In this document: in pieces, positions 25,462 to 34,568 of the stretch
Layout: the number at the start of each line of letters is the position of its first letter
Position numbering within the stretch: position 1 is the first letter of the stretch
Origin: Pseudomonas fluorescens NCIMB 11764
GTDB lineage: Bacteria; Pseudomonadota; Gammaproteobacteria; Pseudomonadales; Pseudomonadaceae
Assembly: GCF_000293885.2 (NCBI RefSeq)
Contig: NZ_CP010945.1
Span: forward strand, 3,554,001-3,618,000
Direction of reading: 5' to 3'
DNA length: 64,000 nt
Translations under genes and position numbers: made by a program
Notes under the pieces: model-generated
Databases searched by the model: none
The model's input: only the letters and a program-made list of their open reading frames with translations
What the model was told of the DNA's origin: nothing

Positions 25462-27201
25462 ATGAGCGATACGCAAAAAGTTTACACACCGTCCACGCCA
25501 CTGCCACCTGCCCGAACCGGCTTGTTGACCGCTTTCGAGCCGGGCACGCGGACGCTGGAAAAAGGCTTTCAAATCGCCCCACAGTTTCGCCCGATTCCCG
25601 TCGACATCGTGTTCGAGAAGGACGTCGCGGTGCAGTTGCGCGATGGCGTGACGATTTACGTCGACGTGTTCCGCCCGGCCGGTAGCGAAAAAGTGCCGGT
25701 GATTGTTGCGTGGAGTCCTTACGGCAAAGGGCAGGGCACCTCCGTCAGTGTTATGGGCGTGTTTGGTCTGGTCGGTTTGAACAACAATGTCGTGTCGGGG
25801 CTGGCCAAGTTCGAAGCGCCGGATCCTGCGTATTGGTGCGCCAACGGTTACGCGATCTGCAACCCGGACATTCGTGGCTGCGTTGATTCTGAAGGCAACA
25901 GCGTGCTTTGGGATCGTCAGGACGGTCGCGATTGCCACGACCTGATCAACTGGCTCGCGGAGCAGTCGTGGTGCAGCGGCAATGTCGGCATGAGCGGAAC
26001 CTCGTATCTGGCCGTTTCGCAGTGGTTTACCGCCGCCGAGCAGCCTGCGGCGCTGAAAGCGATCAACCCGTGGGAAGGTGTCAGTGACGTGTACCGCGAC
26101 CTGGTGCTGCGTGGCGGCATGCCCGATCTCGCCTTCGCCGGGCTGTTGCAGAACGGCAGTTTCTTCGGCAAGAACAACAAGGAAGACATTCTTGCTGAAG
26201 CCGCGCGCTACCCGTTGATGAACGAACTTTGGGAAAACAAGATTCCAGAGTTCGAACGCATCAATGTGCCGGCTTACATTGTCGCTAGCTATTCCAACAC
26301 ATTGCACACCGCCGGTACGTTCCGCGGGTGGCGACGAATTGCTTCGCATGACAAATGGCTGCGCATCCACAACACTCAAGAGTGGCCGGATTACTACGAC
26401 GAAGCGAACGTCGAAGACTTGCGGCGCTTCTTTGACCGCTACCTCAAAGGCCAGGCTAACGACTGGGAATCCACCCCGCGCGTGCGTTACGCCGTGCACG
26501 ACTTCGAAGGCGGCGACCAAGTTAACGTCGCGGCTGAAGAGTTTCCGCCACAAGGCGCGGTATCGACCAGGTTCTACCTTGACGGTCGCTCGCGTATGTT
26601 GACCTCCGACGCACCGGCGGCCGATGTCGCGGTGTCCTATGGTGTTGCCAACAATCCGAATGCGGTCTCGTTTATCACCCGTTTCGATCAGGTCACCGAG
26701 CTGGTCGGCTACCCCAAAGCGCACCTTTGGGTAGAAGCCAAAGGCGCCGACGACATGGATTTGTTTGTGCTGGTGCAGAAACTCGATGCCTATGGCACAC
26801 CGCTGCAGCAGTTCACCACGCCTAATCACAGCGCGATGATTCACGATCTCACCGATCACGGCGCGACCATTCTTCGCTACAAAGGCTCGGACGGCCGCTT
26901 GCGTGTCTCGGCGCGGCATCTGGACAAAGCGCTTTCAAGCGTGGACGTGCCGGCCCACAGCTTTGATCGCGTGGAAAAACTCGCTCCGGGCGAGATCGTC
27001 GATGTCGAGATCGACCTGCTGCCGCTCGGCATCAAGTTCTACCCCGGCGAACAGCTGCGTTTCGTCATCAGCTCGCGCAACTTGATGGGAACGATGATGC
27101 CCGGCATCGCCGAATACACCGGCGCCAACAGCGGCGAACACGTGATCCACACCGGCGGTGAACACGCCTCCTACCTGCAACTCCCCGTCAAACTCAGCTG
27201 A
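25462..27201 (+). CDS. CocE/NonD-family serine hydrolase (copy 1)
   Basis: A 579-residue alpha/beta hydrolase of the X-Pro dipeptidyl-peptidase S15 superfamily. The N-terminal domain has VQLRDGVTIYVDVFRPAG, the oxyanion strand YGKGQG, and the nucleophile Ser181 in GNVGMSGTSYLAVSQW. A His in WLRIHNTQEW is the likely triad His. The C-terminal jelly-roll domain (from about 370) ends with HTGGEHASYLQLPV. Such enzymes cleave esters or amides (cocaine esterase, acylases). GGGAG precedes ATG 25462. No signal peptide. It probably does the first hydrolysis of the imported compound. A related gene lies at 62251-64000 at the far end of the island. Confidence 0.87.
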   Translation: MSDTQKVYTPSTPLPPARTGLLTAFEPGTRTLEKGFQIAPQFRPIPVDIVFEKDVAVQLRDGVTIYVDVFRPAGSEKVPVIVAWSPYGKGQGTSVSVMGVFGLVGLNNNVVSGLAKFEAPDPAYWCANGYAICNPDIRGCVDSEGNSVLWDRQDGRDCHDLINWLAEQSWCSGNVGMSGTSYLAVSQWFTAAEQPAALKAINPWEGVSDVYRDLVLRGGMPDLAFAGLLQNGSFFGKNNKEDILAEAARYPLMNELWENKIPEFERINVPAYIVASYSNTLHTAGTFRGWRRIASHDKWLRIHNTQEWPDYYDEANVEDLRRFFDRYLKGQANDWESTPRVRYAVHDFEGGDQVNVAAEEFPPQGAVSTRFYLDGRSRMLTSDAPAADVAVSYGVANNPNAVSFITRFDQVTELVGYPKAHLWVEAKGADDMDLFVLVQKLDAYGTPLQQFTTPNHSAMIHDLTDHGATILRYKGSDGRLRVSARHLDKALSSVDVPAHSFDRVEKLAPGEIVDVEIDLLPLGIKFYPGEQLRFVISSRNLMGTMMPGIAEYTGANSGEHVIHTGGEHASYLQLPVKLS

Positions 27202-27305
27202 TCCTGGTGTGCGCCGTGCTCTTCAAAGGGCAGGGCGTACCTCACCTGTGGCGTTGAAAAGCCTGTATCGATCGCGCCATGGATTCCTTTCAGGAGAAAA
27301 ATCCA

Positions 27306-28196
27306 TTGATCCTTATCACCTCGGCTAACGGTAACCAGGGCAAACGGCTGGTGCCCAAACTGCTCGCGTCCGGCCATCAAATACGGGCTTGCGTCAGAAC
27401 CGAATCCTCCGCCGAGCAACTGCACAAGCTCGGCGTACACCAAGTGCGGGTAGGCGATCTCGCCGATCCGGCGTTTATTGCCCAAGCCATGAAGGGCGTC
27501 AAAAGCGTGTACCACATCGGCCCGACGCTGCATCACGACGAACGCGCGATGGGCTTCGCCATGATTGATGCCGCCAGAGCAGAGGGCGTCGAGCATTTCG
27601 TGTTCAGTTCTGTGCTGCACGCCATCGCCAGCGACTTGATCCAGCATGAAATCAAGCGCGACATTGAAGAACACCTGCTGTCCTCAGGACTCGAATACAC
27701 CATTTTGCAACCCGCCAATTACATGCTGCCAACACGACTGAAAGCGGTGTTCGAGGAAGGCGTGTTCCGCTTGGCGTGGTCGCTGGACAGACGCCAGTCG
27801 ATGGTCGATCTGGAAGACTTTACGGACGTGGTTGCGTTGGTGTTGTCTGATCGCAAACGTCACGGCGGGGCCACCTACGAGCTGGTCGGCCCCGGACGGT
27901 TCACTGCGCACGAGATTGGCGCGGTTGCTTCGCAAGTGGTGGGGCGCGAGATCAAAGTCGAACGCTTCGATGTCGAGGTGTTTGTCCGCGAACGTTTCGG
28001 CAATCTGGAGCCCGAAGCGCTTCAACATATGTTGCGGATGAACCTGGCGATCGCCAGGCATTACAGTAACCACGACTTTGTCGGTAATTCCAATGTGCTG
28101 GCCTTTCTATTGGGCCGCGCGCCGACGGCGTTCGAAACGTTTGTCCGCAGGGAATACGCGCGTTTCAAGGAAGCCCAGAAAACGCTTTCTAATTGA
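27306..28196 (+). CDS. NmrA-like NAD(P)-binding protein
   Basis: An atypical SDR of the NmrA/HSCARG type. The Rossmann motif is ILITSANGNQGKRLV, later blocks are GVKSVYHIGPT, VEHFVFSSVLH and YTILQPANYM. There is no YxxxK pair, as usual for NmrA-like members, which are reductases or redox sensors. A TTG start at 27306 (296 residues) is preferred: AGGAG is nine bases upstream and the protein then begins right at the first strand. An in-frame ATG at 27279 has no ribosome site and would add nine residues including that AGGAG. Between the hydrolase and a broken chemoreceptor; a role in reduction of a pathway ketone or enone is possible. Confidence 0.8.
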   Translation: MILITSANGNQGKRLVPKLLASGHQIRACVRTESSAEQLHKLGVHQVRVGDLADPAFIAQAMKGVKSVYHIGPTLHHDERAMGFAMIDAARAEGVEHFVFSSVLHAIASDLIQHEIKRDIEEHLLSSGLEYTILQPANYMLPTRLKAVFEEGVFRLAWSLDRRQSMVDLEDFTDVVALVLSDRKRHGGATYELVGPGRFTAHEIGAVASQVVGREIKVERFDVEVFVRERFGNLEPEALQHMLRMNLAIARHYSNHDFVGNSNVLAFLLGRAPTAFETFVRREYARFKEAQKTLSN

Positions 28197-28474
28197 GGCG
28201 CTCGACGTATTTCTGTTCCCTGAGCCGCTCGTGCAATGCGACGGCTCACCTGTAAATCCAAGGCTATTAGCGTTTCAACTGACGCCCATCTTTATTGGCC
28301 ATTGGCCGAGCCACATGCCTACGCGATAGGCTCTGAACGTACGAAATGCAGCGCCTCTGAATCCAAAAAAACAACAACAAGAAGCCCTCATATGCTCAGT
28401 TTGCCTTGGTGTTTTCTGCCGTTTCCGTTCGGGTTCAGATTTGCCTCGCCTGCGTGCCAAGGTGCGTTCCGGTG

Positions 28475-30405
28475 ATGGGCCGCGCACTCGGCAACCTGTC
28501 GGTTGGCAGCAAACTGTGGCTGGGTTTTGGCTTGGTGTTGTTGTCGACATTAGCCGTAGCGGCGACTGCGTTTTACGCCTTCAACGTACTCGAAACCCGC
28601 GCCAGGAAGATGAACGATGTGGCCGCCGTTGAGTCGTTGATTCTGCAAGCGCAGGTCGCGGTCAAGGCGTTCGGCCTGAACCTGGCCGAGGACGAAGCCA
28701 AAAAGGTCGCCGGGCTTACCGCCGAGCTGGTGGCGTTGCTGGAAAAATCGCAAATGGACAGCGGGCAGGGTGCCTCCAAAGAAGCCGCCCACTATTATCT
28801 CGCCCAGTTCGAACGGTATGCCCAGGCCCTGCGAGATGCCCGCGAGGCACGCCTGCGCATGCAACAGTTGGCGCAAGTGGTGGGCGAGCGTTTCACCGTG
28901 GTAATGCTCGATCAACTCGACGCGGTCAACTTTCTGGCTTCGCGGACCCAGCCGGCGGACGCGGTACGCATGCTGCAGCTGGAACAAGCCTCCACGCTGC
29001 GCGACAAATTGGCGAACCTGCGTGACAGCGAACTCTATTTCACTCTGCAAGGCAGCACCGAAGAGCGCAACGCCTGGGAAGCGCGAGTTATTGAACTGCG
29101 CTCTTACATGGAAAACCTCGAACTGCGCCTCGAAGGCGCCGAGCGCGAATCGCTGACCCAGGCTCGTACAGCGCTGGATGAATACCGCGCCGCGTTCAAT
29201 GGTTACGCCGCGAGCCGCGAGCAAACCAGCGACAGCCAGGCGGCAATGAACGTCGCCGCTGACAAAGTCAGTCAATTGCTCAGCGAAGTACGCGCCACAC
29301 AGGTTCAAGCCTCGCAGGCAATGGGTCAGAGGGTATCGCGGCTGCTAGCGGGGATGGTGCTGTTGGCGCTCGCCCTTGGCATCGGGGCGAGTCTGTTGAT
29401 TCGTCACTTGATACTGCAACCGCTGCGCCAAGCGGTTGAATTGACGCGCCGTGTAGCGTCAGGCGATCTCAGCGCGCAGATCGATGCTGCAGGACGCCGC
29501 GATGAGCTGGGCCAGTTGCTCGGCAGCGTCGGCGTCATGCTGGAAAGTTTACGCGGGCTGATTGGTCGGATTGGCCAAGGCGTCGGGCAGTTGAACCACG
29601 CCGCCGACAGTCTGGTGCAGGTCACCGAGCGCACGCGTCAAGGCGTCGAATCGCAGCGTGAAGAAACCGAGCTGGCGGCCACCGCGATGCAACAGATGGC
29701 CGCAACGGCCCAAGACGTTACGCGCAATGCCAGCCAGACCCGCCACGCCGTCGAACAGGCCAATGATCAAGCGCGCAAAGGCGAAGCACTGGTGCATCAG
29801 GCGACCAGCAAGATCGGTCACCTGCCGTAGAAATGAGCGGCTGTTCCGACGCCATGGGCTCATTGCTCAACGAGAGCGCAGCGATCGGCAAGGTACTCGA
29901 CGTGATCAGTGCCCTGGCCGGGCAGACCAATCTGCTCGCCCTCAATGCAGCAATTGAAGCGGCACGGGCCGGCGAAAACGGTCGTGGTTTTGCTGTAGTC
30001 GCCGATGAGGTACGCAACCTGGCCCGGCGCACCCAAACCTCCACTGACGACATCGCCGCCATCATTCAACAGTTGCGAATCGTCGCTGAGCACGCCGCCA
30101 GCCGCTTGCAGGGCAGTCAAGTGCTGACCGGCGAAAGCGTGGTGCTTGCCGCACAAGCGTCACAAGCGCTGCAGGAAATTGCAGCGGCGGTGTCGACGGT
30201 CGAGCAGATGAGTCAGCAGATCGCGGCGGCGGCAGAACAGCAGAGTGCCGTGGCAGAACAGGTTGGAGAAAGCATGCAACGGGTACGTGCAGTGTCTGAG
30301 CAAAGCACTGCTGCCAGCGGCTTGCTCGACGCCTCGGTGCGCGGCCTGGAACAGGTGGGCGGCGCGCTCAACGCAGCCGTTGGTGGTTTTCGCACGGTGT
30401 CTTGA
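28475..30405 (+). pseudogene. methyl-accepting chemotaxis protein, frameshifted
   Basis: The first part (28475-29830) encodes a receptor N-half: membrane helix (KLWLGFGLVLLSTLAVAATAFYAF), a long helical sensor resembling the HBM double-bundle type, a second helix (LLAGMVLLALALGIGASLLI), HAMP (LQPLRQAVELTRRVASGDLS) and the start of the signalling domain, ending at TAG 29828-29830. The remainder continues in another frame (to 30405) with the hairpin tip [20 protein letters not shown]. Adding one G after position 29824 restores [14 protein letters not shown] and a single 643-residue receptor. So this is a recent single-base deletion or a sequencing error. Otherwise it would sense a substrate of the island. 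Confidence 0.88.
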
Positions 30406-30495
30406 AACAGGTTCATTTGCAGTTATGAGGCTGAGTACGGCGGCACGTTCTGTCGGTTCATCTCTAAGCAAACAACAACAAGAGTGGAGGCAGAT

Positions 30496-33186
30496 ATGAG
30501 TTCGCTAAATGAAAATTCGATCCCTGGGTCGTTGGCTTCACTGGATAGCGACCGGGATGAAACGCAGGAATGGCTCGAGTCGCTGGAGGCCGTCGTGCGC
30601 GATGGCGGCTCCGAGCGCGGCCAGTTTCTGCTCAAACAGTTAGAGCAACACGCAAGAGCACTTGGCATCACCTCGCATGTGCACCCGTACTCGGCGTATC
30701 GGAACACAATTCCGATTGAACGGCAGGGTCCCTACCCAGGGGACCTTGCTGTCGAGGAACGGATCACGTCGATCATTCGCTGGAATGCATTGGCCATGGT
30801 GGTGCGCGCCAATCAGGCATATGGGGATCTGGGTGGGCATATCGCAAGTTATGCGTCCGCCGCAGAAATCTTCGAGGTCGGTTCCAACCATTTCTTCCGT
30901 GCTCGCGACGAAAGTCACGGCGGCGATCTGGTGTTTTATCAGCCGCACTCGGCGCCGGGTGTCTACGCCCGGGCGTTCCTGGAGGGCAGGCTGTCCGAGG
31001 AACAACTGGCCAACTATCGCCAGGAAGTCGGCGGCAACGGCTTGAGTTCCTACCCACACCCTTGGTTGATGCCGGACTTCTGGCAGTTCCCGACCGGCTC
31101 GATGGGTATTGGTCCGATCAGTGCGGTTTATCAAGCGCGCTACATGCGCTACCTCGAACACCGCAACTTGGCCGAAACCGCCGACCGTCATGTGTGGGGC
31201 GTGTTTGGTGACGGTGAAATGGACGAACCCGAATCGATCGCCGGGCTCACGCTCGCGGCGCGGGAAAAACTCGACAACCTGACCTTTATCGTCAACTGCA
31301 ACTTGCAGCGGCTGGACGGACCCGTGCGGGGCAACGGTCAAGTCATTCAAGAGCTCGAAGCGTTGTTCACGGGCGCCGGCTGGAATGTGGTCAAAGTCAT
31401 TTGGGGCTCGGACTGGGATCCGTTGTTTTCGCGGGACACCAACAACGCCTTGCTACAACGTTTTGCCCAAACCGTCGACGGTCAATATCAGACGCTCGGT
31501 TCCAAGGACGGCGCCTACAACCTGCTGCACTTTTTCCAGCAGGACCCAGAGATCAAAGAATTGGTCTCGCACATGTCGGATGCTGAAATCGATGCACTGA
31601 AGCGCGGCGGTCACGATTTCCGCAAGCTACATGCAGCGTTCGCCGCAGCCAAAGCGCACAAGGGCCGGCCAACTGTCATCCTGGCGAAAACCAAAAAAGG
31701 TTACGGCATGGGCGGCGCCGGCGAATCGCGGATGACCTCGCACCAGGCCAAGAAGCTCGATATCGATGCACTGAAGGCTTTCCGTGACCGTTTCGCGCTG
31801 CCACTGTCCGACGATGACGTCGCGCAACTGCGCTTCTATCGCCCGGCCGAAGACAGCCAGGAAATGCGTTATCTGCGTGAGCGCCGAACATCGCTAGGCG
31901 GCTACATGCCGGCTCGGCAGAAGGGCCGCGAGCACGTCGCCATCCCGGCATTGGCGGACTACGCACGTTTCGCTTTTGAAGCTGACGGCAAGGAAATGTC
32001 CACCACCATGGCCGTGGTGCGCATGCTTGGCGGTTTGCTCAAAGACAAAGAACTCGGGCCGCGCGTTGTTCCGATCGTCGCCGATGAAGCGCGTACCTTT
32101 GGCATGGCCAACCTGTTCCGTCAGATCGGTATCTACTCGCCACTCGGGCAACTGTACGAGCCAGAAGATGCCGGCTCGATGCTGTATTACCGTGAAGCCC
32201 GTGACGGTCAGCTGCTGGAGGAGGGCATCACCGAAGCTGGTGCATTGTCTTCGTGGGTCGCTGCCGCGACGTCTTACAGCGCGCACGGCAAACCCATGCT
32301 GCCGTTCTACATCTACTACTCGATGTTCGGTTTCCAGCGGGTCGGCGACCTGATTTGGGCCGCGGCCGACCAACGCGCACGTGGTTTCTTGCTCGGCGCC
32401 ACCGCCGGGCGCACGACGCTGGGCGGGGAAGGGCTGCAACACCAGGACGGTAGCAGCCATGTGGTGGCCGCCACCGTTCCCAACTGCCGAGCCTACGACC
32501 CGGCGTTCGCTGGTGAACTTGCGGTGATTGTCGACCATGGCATGCGCCAGATGATGGAACGCGATGTCGATGAGTTCTATTACATCACCGTGATGAACGA
32601 GAACTACGCCCAGCCTTCTTTGCCCTCCGGTGTGGAAGATCAAATCATTCGCGGCATGTATCGCTACGCCGTGACACATGCACCTGCGTCGCGTGGAACC
32701 GTGCGGCTGCTGGGTTCCGGCACGATTCTGCGCGAAGTCATCGCGGCATCTGAACTGTTGGCAGCTGACTGGCAGGTGTCGAGCGAGGTCTTCAGCGTCA
32801 CCAGTTTCAGCGAACTGGCACGAGAAGCGCGGGAAGTGGAGCGACGTAATCGTCTGAATCCAACTGAACCTGAGCAAGTCAGCCATCTGTGTGCCTCGCT
32901 GACCGGCAACGCGCCGGTGATTGCCGCCACCGACTATGTCCGCGCCTGGCCGCAACTGATCGCCAGTTACGTCGATGCACGTTTCATTGCCCTGGGCACC
33001 GACGGCTTTGGTCGCAGCGATACCCGGGCCGCGTTGCGCAGCTTCTTCGAAGTCGATCGCCATCAAGTGGTACTGGCTGCACTGGACGGTCTGGTGCGTG
33101 ACGGCAGCTTGTCGCGTCAGGTGCTGGCCGAGGCTGTTGAACGCTATGGCCTGAAAGGTGATAGCCCGGCGCCGTGGACACGCTAA
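30496..33186 (+). CDS. aceE: pyruvate dehydrogenase E1 component (homodimeric type)
   Basis: An 896-residue ThDP enzyme of the AceE type, close to the usual 880-890. The ThDP motif begins with GDGEMDEPES (residue about 238) and ends with NCN (about 267). Other blocks are SYPHPWLMPDFWQFPTGSMG (split at 178-197), GYGMGGAGE, and FYIYYSMFGFQRVGDLIWAAADQRARG in the C-terminal half, with the GEGLQHQDG segment. It decarboxylates pyruvate and acetylates the E2 lipoyl group. TGGAGG lies five bases before ATG 30496. It heads an E1-E2-E3 set followed directly by a C5-acyl-CoA module, so it appears dedicated to pyruvate made by this island, not the housekeeping copy. Confidence 0.93.
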   Translation: MSSLNENSIPGSLASLDSDRDETQEWLESLEAVVRDGGSERGQFLLKQLEQHARALGITSHVHPYSAYRNTIPIERQGPYPGDLAVEERITSIIRWNALAMVVRANQAYGDLGGHIASYASAAEIFEVGSNHFFRARDESHGGDLVFYQPHSAPGVYARAFLEGRLSEEQLANYRQEVGGNGLSSYPHPWLMPDFWQFPTGSMGIGPISAVYQARYMRYLEHRNLAETADRHVWGVFGDGEMDEPESIAGLTLAAREKLDNLTFIVNCNLQRLDGPVRGNGQVIQELEALFTGAGWNVVKVIWGSDWDPLFSRDTNNALLQRFAQTVDGQYQTLGSKDGAYNLLHFFQQDPEIKELVSHMSDAEIDALKRGGHDFRKLHAAFAAAKAHKGRPTVILAKTKKGYGMGGAGESRMTSHQAKKLDIDALKAFRDRFALPLSDDDVAQLRFYRPAEDSQEMRYLRERRTSLGGYMPARQKGREHVAIPALADYARFAFEADGKEMSTTMAVVRMLGGLLKDKELGPRVVPIVADEARTFGMANLFRQIGIYSPLGQLYEPEDAGSMLYYREARDGQLLEEGITEAGALSSWVAAATSYSAHGKPMLPFYIYYSMFGFQRVGDLIWAAADQRARGFLLGATAGRTTLGGEGLQHQDGSSHVVAATVPNCRAYDPAFAGELAVIVDHGMRQMMERDVDEFYYITVMNENYAQPSLPSGVEDQIIRGMYRYAVTHAPASRGTVRLLGSGTILREVIAASELLAADWQVSSEVFSVTSFSELAREAREVERRNRLNPTEPEQVSHLCASLTGNAPVIAATDYVRAWPQLIASYVDARFIALGTDGFGRSDTRAALRSFFEVDRHQVVLAALDGLVRDGSLSRQVLAEAVERYGLKGDSPAPWTR

Positions 33187-33223
33187 GCGGTTTTCTCTTC
33201 GCACGCGCTCGATGAGCGCTCCC

Positions 33224-33247
33224 TCCGTTGCGTGAGCGCGCAACGGA
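33224..33247. promoter_or_regulatory. intercistronic hairpin between E1 and E2 genes
   Basis: Perfect 9-bp stem TCCGTTGCG/CGCAACGGA with a 6-nt loop, 25 bp before the E2 start and not followed by T. It could stabilise or process the transcript and set the E1:E2 ratio. Confidence 0.4.
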
Positions 33248-33271
33248 TCTAATTCTGGGCGACGGTACGTC

Positions 33272-34558
33272 ATGAGTGAAATCAGAGAAATTCATGTCCC
33301 TGACATCGGGGACTTCAAAGACCTGCCGGTGATCGAGGTATTGGTCAAACCGGGCGATAAAGTAGCGTTCGATGACCCACTGCTGACGCTGGAATCGGAC
33401 AAGGCCTCAATGGACGTGCCCAGCCCAGGCGCCGGCACCGTTGTGGCGGTGACGATCAAGGAAGGCGATCGCGTTTCCAAAGGCAGTTCGATCCTCACGT
33501 TGCAGATGGCGATTGATGAAGCGCCTGTTGCGCAACCGCTGGTCATTAGCCCGGTCGCGGCCGAACCCATCGCCTACGTTACTCCGCAGCCAGCCGTCGC
33601 CAAAGCGCCTGCGCCAGTGGTGAGTATTTCTGGGCCGAAACCCCACGCCAGCCCTTCGGTACGCAGCTATGCGCGAAAACTGGGCGTGGATGTCAGCCGC
33701 GCAATTGCCACCGGCAAGGGCGGGCGACTGCTTCGTGAAGATATCGAACGTTTCGTCAAAGACGCTCTGCTGCGTCTGGACAGTTCCGCGCCGCGTGCCG
33801 ATCAAACCGGTGGGCTCAATCTGCTGCCGTGGCCGGACATCGACTTTGCCAAATTCGGCACGGTCGAGAAGGTCGCGATGTCGCGTATCAAAAAGATCTC
33901 CGGCGCAAATCTCGCGCGCAACTGGGTGATGATCCCCCACGTCACCAACAACGAAGAAGTCGATATTACCGAGCTGGAAGCATTTCGCGTGCAGCTCAAT
34001 CTGGAGGGCGGCAAGGACGCGATCAAGTACACCATGCTCGCGTTTTTGATCAAGGCCGCGGTCGCCACCTTGAAAGCCTTCCCGTCGTTCAACAGTTCGC
34101 TGGGCAACGAAGACGGCGAGCCGATCCTGATTCTCAAACAGTACTTCCACATCGGTTTTGCCGCTGACACGCCGAACGGTCTGGTGGTGCCGGTCATTCG
34201 CGATGCCGATCAGAAAGGCATTGGCCAGATCGCCACCGAATGCGCCGAACTGGCGCGCAAAGCTCGGGACGGCAAGTTGGGGCCCGCCGACATGAGCGGC
34301 GGAACCTTCACCGTTTCCAGCCTGGGCGGCATTGGCGGCACCGGTTTTACGCCGATTATCAATGCGCCGGAAGTGGCAATCCTCGGCGTCACTCGCGCGC
34401 AAATCAGACCGGTGTGGGATGGCAACGCCTTCGCGCCGCGACTGATTCTGCCCATGGCGTTGTCATGGGATCACCGCGTCGTCGATGGCGCGGCGGCTGC
34501 ACGGTTCCTTCAGCATCTGGCGGCTCTGTTGGCAGATTTCCGTCGAATTACGCTGTGA
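33272..34558 (+). CDS. aceF: dihydrolipoamide acetyltransferase (E2), single lipoyl domain
   Basis: A 428-residue E2. Domains: one lipoyl domain (residues 1-78, lipoyl Lys in ESDKASMDV near residue 43), a Pro/Ala linker (about 85-125), the E1/E3-binding domain (SPSVRSYARKLGVDVSRA, about 130-165) and the acyltransferase domain with catalytic HRVVDG near residue 403. The housekeeping Pseudomonas E2 has two lipoyl domains and about 550 residues, so this is a short form. It transfers acetyl to CoA. The E3 gene starts 10 bp downstream and carries an additional lipoyl domain. It is in the same transcript as the E1 gene. Confidence 0.92.
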   Translation: MSEIREIHVPDIGDFKDLPVIEVLVKPGDKVAFDDPLLTLESDKASMDVPSPGAGTVVAVTIKEGDRVSKGSSILTLQMAIDEAPVAQPLVISPVAAEPIAYVTPQPAVAKAPAPVVSISGPKPHASPSVRSYARKLGVDVSRAIATGKGGRLLREDIERFVKDALLRLDSSAPRADQTGGLNLLPWPDIDFAKFGTVEKVAMSRIKKISGANLARNWVMIPHVTNNEEVDITELEAFRVQLNLEGGKDAIKYTMLAFLIKAAVATLKAFPSFNSSLGNEDGEPILILKQYFHIGFAADTPNGLVVPVIRDADQKGIGQIATECAELARKARDGKLGPADMSGGTFTVSSLGGIGGTGFTPIINAPEVAILGVTRAQIRPVWDGNAFAPRLILPMALSWDHRVVDGAAAARFLQHLAALLADFRRITL

Positions 34559-34568
34559 GGGAATGCCA

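Noticed and set aside
25393..26919. 508-codon minus-strand frame
   Set aside because: Antisense to the CocE-type hydrolase gene, whose Ser motif and ribosome site are clear.
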